From: Planctomycetota bacterium
GTDB lineage: Bacteria; Planctomycetota; UBA1135; GCA-002686595
Assembly: GCA_012960475.1 (NCBI GenBank)
Contig: DUBE01000038.1
Coordinates: 27,958 to 91,957, forward strand
Length of the DNA stretch: 64,000 nucleotides
Direction of reading: 5' to 3'
In this document: piece after piece, positions 7,950-15,972 of the stretch
Numbering within the stretch: the stretch's first letter is position 1
Layout of the letters: each line of letters opens with the position of its first letter
The notes under the pieces: generated by a model
The model's input: the letters and a program-made list of their open reading frames with translations, nothing else
Told to the model about the DNA's origin: nothing
Databases searched by the model: none
Position numbers and translations under genes: made by a program

Positions 7950-9269
7950 ATGTTCTCCCTCTTTCTAGCTGCAACCTGCGCCCTTTCCCCCCTGCCACAA
8001 TCGGAACTGCAGGGGGTTCACTGCGGCCAGTTCTGGAGCGATCCGACGGTAGATGCCCAGACCAACGTGCTGCTGCTGATTCGGGAGGGGAAGATCGAGC
8101 AGGTTCTGACCGCAGGCGAAGACTGGCCCGAGGACATACTGATCCATGACCTCACAAAGGCCTTCGTCATGCCTGGCTGGATTGACTGTCATGTGCACTT
8201 GACAGGGGAACTCAGCCGGGAATCGCGTATGGAATATGTGACCCAGTCCGAAGCGGCAGTCACCCTGCGCACGGTTCTGTACGCACGCCGTACGGTAGAG
8301 GCAGGCTTCACTACGGTGCGCGACCTGGGTGCCGACACGGGCGCGATCTTCGCAGTGCGCGATTCGATCACCCGCGGGGAGATTCCCGGCCCCCTGATCC
8401 TGGCCGCGGGCAGCGCGGTGACTCCTAGCGGCGGCCATGGAGATCCAACTCACGGATTCCGCGAGACGCTGTTTGACCTTCCGGGGATTTCTGAGGGCGT
8501 TGCCGACGGAGTCGCGCAATGCCGCGCAGCCGTACGCCATCAAGTGCGTCGGGGCGCAGACGTGATCAAGCTAACCGCCACAGGAGGCGTACTCTCCGAC
8601 ACGGCAGCAGGCACAGACCAGCAATTCTTCGAGGACGAGCTGAGTGCAATCATCGACACGGCTCACATGCTCGGGCGCCGAGTGGCAGCCCACGCGCACG
8701 GTTCCGCGGGAATGGCCGCCGCCCTGAGAGCAGGAGTGGATTCAATCGAGCATGGGTCCTTTCTCAACGAAGAGTGCCTGACTCTCTTCCTTGAGCACGA
8801 AACCTGGCTCGTGCCCACACTTCACGCAGGCCAAACTGTGGTGACCTATGCCGAGGACCCCGACTGGTTTCCACCAGAGATCGCACGCAAGGCGCGAGAG
8901 GTGGGCCCAGTGATGATGAGTTCATTGGGAAAAGCTCACAAGGCAGGCGTGCGCATAGCCTTTGGCACGGACTGTGGAGTTGGCGCCCATGGCAGGAATG
9001 CTGAAGAATTCAGCCTGATGATGCGCGCGGGAATGAGCCCCACGGCTGTCCTGACCGCTGCCACCCGTGGCGCGGCGCAGCTCTGTGGACTGGAAGCGAG
9101 CCATGGCCGCCTGGCACCGGGCTTCGCGGCCGATCTGGTGGCTCTTGGGGGAGATCCACGGGTATCTATCGAGCTCACGGAGCGTCCCGTGGCGGTCATG
9201 CGGGGCGGTCGCAAGATTCTCTGGCAGGGCCAACGAGTGGCCTGGAAGGAAGTGAGCCCGCAGAAATAA
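7950..9269 (+). CDS. Exported metal-dependent amidohydrolase
   Basis: 439 residues. The start at 7950 gives a short hydrophobic signal segment; the same frame is open further upstream over the divergent gene. Amidohydrolase-superfamily landmarks are HVHLTGE in the first metal site (after PGWID), a probable bridging Lys in DVIKLTATGG, AAHAHG, IEHGSFLN and FGTDCGVGAHG. This pattern fits the imidazolonepropionase-like or Xaa-Pro dipeptidase-like branch, whose members hydrolyse dipeptides or cyclic amides. It faces the M1/DDAH operon across 145 bases that must hold both promoters. Confidence 0.8.
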   Translation: MFSLFLAATCALSPLPQSELQGVHCGQFWSDPTVDAQTNVLLLIREGKIEQVLTAGEDWPEDILIHDLTKAFVMPGWIDCHVHLTGELSRESRMEYVTQSEAAVTLRTVLYARRTVEAGFTTVRDLGADTGAIFAVRDSITRGEIPGPLILAAGSAVTPSGGHGDPTHGFRETLFDLPGISEGVADGVAQCRAAVRHQVRRGADVIKLTATGGVLSDTAAGTDQQFFEDELSAIIDTAHMLGRRVAAHAHGSAGMAAALRAGVDSIEHGSFLNEECLTLFLEHETWLVPTLHAGQTVVTYAEDPDWFPPEIARKAREVGPVMMSSLGKAHKAGVRIAFGTDCGVGAHGRNAEEFSLMMRAGMSPTAVLTAATRGAAQLCGLEASHGRLAPGFAADLVALGGDPRVSIELTERPVAVMRGGRKILWQGQRVAWKEVSPQK

Positions 9270-9381
9270 ACTCGCGGCCTGCATTCGGCAGGTGGGGGAT
9301 TCAAGTCGCGGCCCCAAGTGGCTACCTTCTCTATCTCAGAAACTACTTCCGAGGCCTTGAGCCCGGAACCACCAGCGGCCC

Positions 9382-10020
9382 ATGCCCACCACAGAAATCG
9401 AAGTCAAGAGCTGTCCCGGCTGCGGAGCCAGGCTACCCGAAGTCGCCCTTTCCATTTGTCCTTACTGCGTAACCCCCTTGGGGTTGGCGCAGAAAGACGA
9501 TACGGAAGAGAGTCCCTACGCAGCCCGCATCGCGCGCGTTTTGGCCCATGATACGCTTCCTGAGGTAATGGCCTGGACTCCCGCAGAAGGTCCTGCTTTC
9601 GTGCGCGGGGGACAACTTGTGTTCCGCGGCAAGCTCACGGCAACCATTGGCGCCTTGCTGGGGTTCTGGGCGATCTTGCTGGGATCAGGGCCGCTCAGCG
9701 CCCTGCACATGATCGGGCTGGCGGGCGTCCTGGGGGGAAGCGCCCTAATAGTCCAAGGCAAACGCGTGCGCACTGAAGCGATATCGAAGGGTATGCTGCG
9801 ACGGCCCGCTGTAATAGTGGACCGCCGTTCCGAAATCACCCTCAAAAGCCTGGGCGGCAGCACCACCTACTTCTTCGAAATCGAATTCGAGGGAGGTCTG
9901 CGCGGAGAATTCTGTTGGCCCGGCCGCGGAATCAATACCGAGCCGTTCACATCCAACTTGCCTGGAGTCGCTTTCACCCGCGGAGTGGAACTGGTGCACT
10001 TCAAACACATCCGGGTCTAA
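9382..10020 (+). CDS. Zinc-ribbon membrane protein of unknown function
   Basis: 212 residues. The N-terminus carries a zinc ribbon of two CxxC pairs (CPGC near 11-14, CPYC near 26-29). Two hydrophobic segments follow at about 88-128, then a beta-rich C-terminal domain of about 70 residues. The layout resembles small membrane proteins with a cytoplasmic ribbon, but I recognise no named family. It lies 18 bases upstream of ytxJ on the same strand, suggesting cotranscription. Confidence 0.6.
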   Translation: MPTTEIEVKSCPGCGARLPEVALSICPYCVTPLGLAQKDDTEESPYAARIARVLAHDTLPEVMAWTPAEGPAFVRGGQLVFRGKLTATIGALLGFWAILLGSGPLSALHMIGLAGVLGGSALIVQGKRVRTEAISKGMLRRPAVIVDRRSEITLKSLGGSTTYFFEIEFEGGLRGEFCWPGRGINTEPFTSNLPGVAFTRGVELVHFKHIRV

Positions 10021-10038
10021 CCTGGACTTTGCAGACCC

Positions 10039-10389
10039 ATGACGCACTCCCTGGAGCTGCCGGAAGATCCCGCGGAAGCCCTGGCGCTTCTACGCGCTGC
10101 TAGCGCTGACGCTCCAGTGGTGGTCTTCAAGCGCAGCCCCACTTGTCCGGTCTCCCACCAGGCAGAATGGGAGTTCAAAAAGTTCCTCAAGAGCCTGCCG
10201 GAAACCGATAACTTGATTGCAATCACGATCGACGTGCTCGCCCGCCGCTCCCTGGCGCGAGGCCTGACGGCAGCCCTTGAAATAGAACACCAGTCACCAC
10301 AGGCCCTCTGGTTTGAAGCGGGCGAACTCAGTTGGCACGATAGTCACGGAGCCTTGACAGCGGCCAGCTTCGGTGCCAAAAGACCCTGA
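10039..10389 (+). CDS. ytxJ: YtxJ/BrxC-type monothiol bacilliredoxin
   Basis: 116 residues with a thioredoxin-like fold. The segment VVVFKRSPTCPVSHQAEWEF carries the single active cysteine in TCPVS, and the later EHQSPQALWF and WHDSHGALT match the family. YtxJ proteins reverse bacillithiolation of protein cysteines in bacteria that use bacillithiol (known for the family). Its presence suggests bacillithiol chemistry here, although no bsh biosynthesis gene is in the window. It lies between a zinc-ribbon protein and a lipoprotein with gaps under 20 bases. Confidence 0.82.
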   Translation: MTHSLELPEDPAEALALLRAASADAPVVVFKRSPTCPVSHQAEWEFKKFLKSLPETDNLIAITIDVLARRSLARGLTAALEIEHQSPQALWFEAGELSWHDSHGALTAASFGAKRP

Positions 10390-10408
10390 CTGGACGCCCC
10401 TCAACGAA

Positions 10409-11335
10409 ATGGAATCCAAACCCGACCCCCGAATCCTCTGGCTCTGCGTGACAGCCCTGGCCGCCTGCAATGCGGGCGGGTCCAAACAAGGAAACCGCTC
10501 TGTAACCGCAGGAGAGCAGACGCAGATGCAAGACGGGAAGCAGCAAGCGGCCTTGAACACGCCCCCGGATCGAAGTAGCCCTGGACTGACCCCGATCACT
10601 TCCAACGCACCCACACCATTGACCCAGAGCGGTCAGATCAAGCTCACCCCCAAACCAACAACTCAACAGCATCGGGCCCAGGCGCGCCTGACCAAGCACC
10701 TCACCAGCCGCGTTCTGCCCCATCTGAAGGTTCCCGCAAGCGAGCTGTACGGAGTGCGCCTGCTGGCCAGCGCCCCACCGGCAGCGACACCCCTCGACGC
10801 TCTCCTGGTTCAGGTATTGACCACCGAGGGTCAACTCGACTCCTTTGTCCTCCTGCTCGATGAAAATGACGTACTGGTCGCACGGCTTCCCCGGGCGATA
10901 TCCGACGGCCTCCACGCCTTGCGGATAGGAGCCTTGAGCATTCCCCTCAATGCGCCCCTCACCTGGCAGGGAATTGCCTCCGGAGAAGTTGATCCCACAG
11001 TGGCAGGAGCGGCCTTGCGCTTGGGAGCCATACTGGCCCGCGACCGTCTGCTTGAGGCCGCTCAGAATGGCTGGGACACAAGCCAGCAGAACAACAACCT
11101 CGCCGTGCTGGTACTGGGTGTACAACCTGAGACCATCTCTCTTCCTGGAGAGGTCCCTAGCGATGGACCGATGGGCGTTCCCCAGAAGTTCCGGGTGGAA
11201 GAGTCCATGCCTCCCACCCTGGAAGGCTGGTCCAGTGAAGGGAACACCTGGAGGGGCATCGCCCGGTTCCAGGTGATCATTGACCAGGGAACAGCCCTGG
11301 TCCTTCGCGTCGGCTTGCAGGGCCGCCTGCCTTGA
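10409..11335 (+). CDS. Hypothetical lipoprotein
   Basis: 308 residues from the ATG at 10409, chosen because it gives a signal segment ending in a lipobox (TALAAC, Cys at about 20). A longer start at 10373 would overlap ytxJ. A Gln/Pro/Thr-rich linker (about 25-85) precedes a globular domain. No family recognised. Its 3' end overlaps the end of the convergent GH5 gene by 59 bases, so both C-termini are encoded by opposite strands of the same DNA. Confidence 0.55.
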   Translation: MESKPDPRILWLCVTALAACNAGGSKQGNRSVTAGEQTQMQDGKQQAALNTPPDRSSPGLTPITSNAPTPLTQSGQIKLTPKPTTQQHRAQARLTKHLTSRVLPHLKVPASELYGVRLLASAPPAATPLDALLVQVLTTEGQLDSFVLLLDENDVLVARLPRAISDGLHALRIGALSIPLNAPLTWQGIASGEVDPTVAGAALRLGAILARDRLLEAAQNGWDTSQQNNNLAVLVLGVQPETISLPGEVPSDGPMGVPQKFRVEESMPPTLEGWSSEGNTWRGIARFQVIIDQGTALVLRVGLQGRLP

Positions 11336-12425
11336 GGCTGCCAGGCAGAGCAGCCCGGCCCGCCACCCGCAGGATGGCATTCAGAGGACCCACTTCCTGA
11401 TCATTGCGCGGCTGCAAAGAGAGGGGGTACTCACCCCACCAGTCTCCCCCTGCCCAAGCGATTGCGGTCATCTGTTCCTGCTGGGTCCGCACGAGGAAGC
11501 GATCAAGCACGGGAAGCCAGGCCTCGTCATACCAGGGTACGCCGAATTCACCGATGACCCCGGGCACTGCTCCGCGCCTGCACCACTCCACGAAGACCTC
11601 CAATCGTTCAACGCCACGAAGCAGAAGATTCGGATCCGCTCGTAATTCCTGCTCAAAGGTCTTCTGATAGCGTCCGCTGCCATCCGCATCGAAGTAGAGG
11701 TGCGCCTCATAAGCCGTGCGCTTGAGGGGATCGTAAATCCAGGGGGCACTTGGATTGTGCTGGGACCACTCGTGCGCTTTTGACCACCCGTCCCCGGCAA
11801 CCCAGATCCAGGTTTGATCCCCCGCTCCCCTCAGGCCGCGCACGACCTGATTGGAAGTGCTGTGCCAATCGGCACGGCCCATGTCATGGGGCTCATTCAT
11901 CAGGCCGTAGGCCAAGAGGGCTGGATGCTCACGCACCTGCTCACCCAAACGCAACCAAAGGTCAGTCAGGTGGTCAGCGCGTAGGCCCTGTCCACTCAAG
12001 GCGGGCTCACCCAAGACAAACTCCAACACCTGTCCACGTCTCGCCATGCGGTAGCGGCCATAGTTGTGTAGATCGAGGACAACGCGACAACCATGAAAAT
12101 TAGCCGCATCCAATTGTTCAAGAACACGCCCGGCGTAGGCCGCATCCAGACCAGCACCCAGATTCGGTTGCAGACGCTCCCAGGAAAGGGGCAGGCGCAC
12201 AATGCGCAGGCCGCGCTTTGCGAAGTAGCCAAGGGTCTCCGCCCTCGGAAATACATAGTCCTGCCCATGTTCTCCACGGGACAGATTCGAGAATTCCGCA
12301 GCGCGGGCACCAAATTCAGCCCCGGCGAGATTGACACCGAATCCCACCAGAGGTGCCACTTCAGGCCCACCGCAGGCACTGAAGACCACCAACAGCAACC
12401 CAGATACTAGAGCGGAAATTCTCAC
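11277..12425 (-). CDS. GH5-family glycoside hydrolase lipoprotein (endoglucanase-like)
   Basis: 382 residues. The lipobox FSAC (Cys18) indicates an envelope lipoprotein. Clan GH-A features are clear: VRLPLSWERLQP, LDLHNYG, acid/base Glu178 in GLMNEPHD and nucleophile Glu293 in IGEFGVP. GH5 enzymes cleave beta-1,4-glucans and related beta-glycans. The gene follows the TPR/beta-barrel gene by 38 bases on the same strand, so it is probably the trimming glycanase of the polysaccharide locus, in the role of BcsZ (inference). The GH5 at 19685 is a paralogue with the same core motifs but no export signal. Confidence 0.88.
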   Translation of the reverse strand: MRISALVSGLLLVVFSACGGPEVAPLVGFGVNLAGAEFGARAAEFSNLSRGEHGQDYVFPRAETLGYFAKRGLRIVRLPLSWERLQPNLGAGLDAAYAGRVLEQLDAANFHGCRVVLDLHNYGRYRMARRGQVLEFVLGEPALSGQGLRADHLTDLWLRLGEQVREHPALLAYGLMNEPHDMGRADWHSTSNQVVRGLRGAGDQTWIWVAGDGWSKAHEWSQHNPSAPWIYDPLKRTAYEAHLYFDADGSGRYQKTFEQELRADPNLLLRGVERLEVFVEWCRRGAVPGVIGEFGVPWYDEAWLPVLDRFLVRTQQEQMTAIAWAGGDWWGEYPLSLQPRNDQEVGPLNAILRVAGRAALPGSLKAGGPASRREGPGLFPGQ

Positions 12426-12463
12426 GTGAAGGAACCTCTCGGCAATTCAGGGGCAGTTTGACT

Positions 12464-15400
12464 CTAAGGCCAGCGGATGACCACCAATGCGTTGGAGGTG
12501 GTCACATCAATTGCACTGGAGCGCAGGAGTCGCACACCTGCCCGCACTCCAAACCAGTCGGTGAAGTCATAGGCAGCTCCCACATCGAACTCGTAGTAAC
12601 CCACGGAGTTCGAGTCGAGCGCGGCACGGCCAGAGGCCCGATAGTACATCTCTTTCGAACCGGTAAACCAATCCTCGCCGAACTGATGCCTCCAGTCCAT
12701 CTGAAGGGAATAGACCGAGTAACCCTTGGGGGCGAAGTATGGGGTATCTCCCGAGGTCAGGCTCCCCAGATCACCCGGGGTACTCAGGGCCGTGTTCTCG
12801 TCGGAGAAGTTCTCAAAGTCTGCCTTGAAGAGCATACGGAACTCCATTGGGGCAGGTTTGAACTCGTAGGCCGCATAGAGGTTGGCTTCCACCTGAGAGT
12901 TGTTGTCCGAGTAATTTGCGAACATCATGCTGCCCCCATAGTCCACCCGGCGGGAGGAGTTCTTGGACACTCCAAGTCGCGCGCCTGAACGGTGGATGTC
13001 AAAGTCCATGGTCCTCCAGTTTTCAATCAACGGTTCACTGAAGAGTCGCATCTCTACTGACATCTCCGAGTCCGAGGTATAGCGCACCCCAGTATCGTAG
13101 TAGATGCGTTCGACCAGGCGATCCTCCCTGTCGTAAGTGGGTATCTCCACACGACCATCAATTACGGTGCGATCGCCGATCTTGGTAGAACCAAAAACCC
13201 GCAGAACATTGGCGTTCAAGGTGACGTCATCGCTACCTTCATAGGAGCGACGGCCAATCCCGATGCCCGCGTAGTCGGCGCGGTCCCCCAAGGGGAAGGA
13301 TATGTCCGACAGAGTCCAGGACTCCTTGACCACCGCAAGACCATCGCGGCCACTGCGATCTTCACTACCAGTGATCACATCCACGCGGGACGCGACCTCC
13401 CGCTCGGCACCCGCCATGGCCTGCACCGCTTCACGGTGCCCGCCAGAGAGTTTGATCAGCTCTTCGTACTGATGAATCGCCCGTGCAGTGCGCCCGCGAC
13501 GGTGATCCAATTGCGCCAGATCAAAGAGCGCCTCCTGGTTGGCAGGCTCCAGCACCACCAGCTGTTCAAGCGCCTTGGTAGCCAGCGCAGGGCGCCAGTC
13601 CCGATTGATCTTGGCTTCCAGTTCTAGGCGAACAGCCTCCGAAAGCTCCAACTCAGCCTCGAAGTCGTATTCGGCACGCAGGCCGAAGCCCGGTGAACCG
13701 CTGCCAAACACATCGACAGCAACAGCTTCTGTTGGCAAGCCCGCGATCAGCTCGTCATAGGCTTGAAAGGCTTCCTCATAGCGATGGTCCCAGTAGAGCG
13801 CCCGAGCGTACTCCCTTTGAGCAAAGGCATAGCCCGCATCCTGTGCCACTAGAGCGTCATACTCGGCAATGGCAAGCTCAAACTCACGCCGAATCACATA
13901 GGCCCGGGCCAACCCCAGACGTGCCCGGGTGTTGCCCGGGTTGCGCGCCAGAGCTAAAGAAAAGGTGCGCACCGGGTCTTCCTCGACGCCAGCTTTCAGA
14001 GCCATGCTCTGGGCTTCGCCCAACAGCACCATGGCGGTAATATTATTCGGCTGCCAGCGCAACACGTTGGACAGGTAGCCCATGGCGCGACGGTGGTCTT
14101 GGTCCCCTAAGGCCAACTTGCCAAGCTCTATGCGCAAACGCACATCTTCGCCGCTAGAGACCACCGTGGAGGACATCAATGCCATCTCGCCAGCAGCAGA
14201 GTTGACACCTCGAGTCCGCGCCAGGGAGAGACCATAGAAGACCTCCGGTGCATGGACCGTGGGCTCAGAAAGAGCCATTTGATAGATACGCGCAGCCTGC
14301 ACGGCGTTGCCCTCCATCAAGTGAGCTTTGGCCAGCATCACACGCACCTGGCCGATGGCCATGTTGTCCGAGGGGTGCCCATCAACAAATCGCTGACAGG
14401 TAACCTTGGCCTGGGTGAAGGCCCCCATCTCAAGCTGTGCACGTACCAACCCAATAATCACATCCACATCGTTGGGACGTTGCGCTGCCAGGGCTGAACA
14501 TATCCCCACAGCGTCGGTTGCACGTCCCTGGGCAATCAGGGTCAGTGCCAGTTCGAGACGGGCTCTTGGACCCTGGGGCGTAACCAGGGGGACCTTGCGC
14601 AGTTCGGCCTTGGCCTGTTGGAAATCACCCTTTTCCCGTCGAAGCATCGCCAGACGAATGCGCACCTCGTAGTCTGTTTCGTTGGCCAGCAGCATCATCT
14701 CGAAGACGCTCTGGGAAGCAACCCACTCACCGGTCAGGTGGTAGAGTTGAGCAAGGGCCAGTTGATAATTGCGCAGGGTGCCCAATTCGGGCTGCAAAGC
14801 CTCAAGTGCTTCCCTCGCACGACTCGTGTCATAGGCCTCCAACAGAATCCGGGCCGCCATCAAGCGCGCCATGGGATCTTTGGGGGAAGCTTTCATGACC
14901 TGTTGGTTGATCTGCATGGCCAGCTTGTAGTTCTGCAGGGACAGCAACTGATCCACCAGACGGATTCTCAGATCGATCACCAGGGGCTCAAGGGAAGCCA
15001 TGGAGTCAACGGTTTTGGCGGCGCGCTCTCCCTGGCCCGTGAGCTGGTAGCAAAGCACCATGTGAGCGGCCCAGCGCAATTCCCGGGGGTAGCGCCGGTG
15101 AAGGCGCTCAAGATAGGGCAGTGCTTCCCGGGGCCGCTGCATGTCCAGGAGAACCGGGGCCAGCAACAACTGGTCGGCCTCACTGGAGGGATCAAGCTTG
15201 CGCAGATGGCGCTCAAAGACCGCCTGAGCCCGCTCAAAGTCCTTCAACCACGTATAGGTCCGGCAGAGCATGGCCGCCGCATCAAGGTCATCAGGCTGCA
15301 GGACCACGATTTCCTCCAACTGTTTGACCGCCTCGCCATACTCCCCAGCCATGATGAAGACGTCCGCCAGACTGCGGCGCAGGCCCGTATCGGTGGGGCG

Positions 15401-15871
15401 CACGGAAATTGCTTCCTGATACATCTCCCGTGCCCGAGGCAGACGCCCCTCGCGCACCAACAGACCCGCATACTCGATGCGAACCGATTGGTCGTCGGGC
15501 AGTTGCAGCAAGTAGGAATCAAAGAGATCCAGTGCTTCCCCTCGGTGTTCCAAAGCGAGAGCGTTGCGTGCCGAACGCAGCAACAATTCCTGTTCGGATG
15601 TGCGCAGCAGGGCCTTCTGGGGTAGCTCCCCGGGACCCTGAAGCGTAGGGAAACGTGTGTCACCAAAGTCCAGCAACGTGCGCGAAGACTCTGTGCGACC
15701 ACTCGAGGCCTCTCCAAAGACACTGACAGGTGCATGAGAGGAAGCCGACGAGGGATTCACCTGCCCACGCGAGGCATTGGGATCCGTTTCTACAGGCCGA
15801 CAAGCGCTCAGGACACCCAGGAGGATGGCCAGGCTGGCGCTGGTGGCTTTTTGAGGGAGGGGAAGATTCAT
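12464..15871 (-). CDS. TPR-repeat outer-membrane lipoprotein with C-terminal barrel-like domain (BcsC-like)
   Basis: 1135 residues. The ATG at 15871 gives a lipoprotein signal (GVLSAC). Residues of about 70-790 are consecutive tetratricopeptide repeats. The last 330 or so are rich in alternating aromatic and polar strands and end in VVIRWP, as expected of an outer-membrane beta-barrel. TPR scaffold plus barrel is the architecture of BcsC, PgaA and AlgK/E-type polysaccharide exporters. It is divergent from the BcsA-like synthase with about 100 bases between, and heads an operon with a GH5 gene. A lipid anchor is not usual for BcsC, so this is an analogue rather than a confirmed orthologue. Confidence 0.75.
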   Translation of the reverse strand: MNLPLPQKATSASLAILLGVLSACRPVETDPNASRGQVNPSSASSHAPVSVFGEASSGRTESSRTLLDFGDTRFPTLQGPGELPQKALLRTSEQELLLRSARNALALEHRGEALDLFDSYLLQLPDDQSVRIEYAGLLVREGRLPRAREMYQEAISVRPTDTGLRRSLADVFIMAGEYGEAVKQLEEIVVLQPDDLDAAAMLCRTYTWLKDFERAQAVFERHLRKLDPSSEADQLLLAPVLLDMQRPREALPYLERLHRRYPRELRWAAHMVLCYQLTGQGERAAKTVDSMASLEPLVIDLRIRLVDQLLSLQNYKLAMQINQQVMKASPKDPMARLMAARILLEAYDTSRAREALEALQPELGTLRNYQLALAQLYHLTGEWVASQSVFEMMLLANETDYEVRIRLAMLRREKGDFQQAKAELRKVPLVTPQGPRARLELALTLIAQGRATDAVGICSALAAQRPNDVDVIIGLVRAQLEMGAFTQAKVTCQRFVDGHPSDNMAIGQVRVMLAKAHLMEGNAVQAARIYQMALSEPTVHAPEVFYGLSLARTRGVNSAAGEMALMSSTVVSSGEDVRLRIELGKLALGDQDHRRAMGYLSNVLRWQPNNITAMVLLGEAQSMALKAGVEEDPVRTFSLALARNPGNTRARLGLARAYVIRREFELAIAEYDALVAQDAGYAFAQREYARALYWDHRYEEAFQAYDELIAGLPTEAVAVDVFGSGSPGFGLRAEYDFEAELELSEAVRLELEAKINRDWRPALATKALEQLVVLEPANQEALFDLAQLDHRRGRTARAIHQYEELIKLSGGHREAVQAMAGAEREVASRVDVITGSEDRSGRDGLAVVKESWTLSDISFPLGDRADYAGIGIGRRSYEGSDDVTLNANVLRVFGSTKIGDRTVIDGRVEIPTYDREDRLVERIYYDTGVRYTSDSEMSVEMRLFSEPLIENWRTMDFDIHRSGARLGVSKNSSRRVDYGGSMMFANYSDNNSQVEANLYAAYEFKPAPMEFRMLFKADFENFSDENTALSTPGDLGSLTSGDTPYFAPKGYSVYSLQMDWRHQFGEDWFTGSKEMYYRASGRAALDSNSVGYYEFDVGAAYDFTDWFGVRAGVRLLRSSAIDVTTSNALVVIRWP

Positions 15872-15926
15872 AGGGGCATAGGGCAAGAGCCCAGGAACTA
15901 GAGAGTCGGGTCCCCGCATCATTGAC

Positions 15927-15941
15927 CTGAAGGCCTTTCAG
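15927..15941. promoter_or_regulatory. Imperfect palindrome in the divergent exopolysaccharide promoter region
   Basis: CTGAAGGCCTTTCAG has CTGAA/TTCAG arms around a five-base centre. It lies midway between the divergent starts at 15871 and 15973, where a shared operator would be expected. There is no second copy in the window to support it. Confidence 0.25.
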
Positions 15942-15972
15942 TGAATCGCTTCGAGACAACTTGCGGAAGAAC

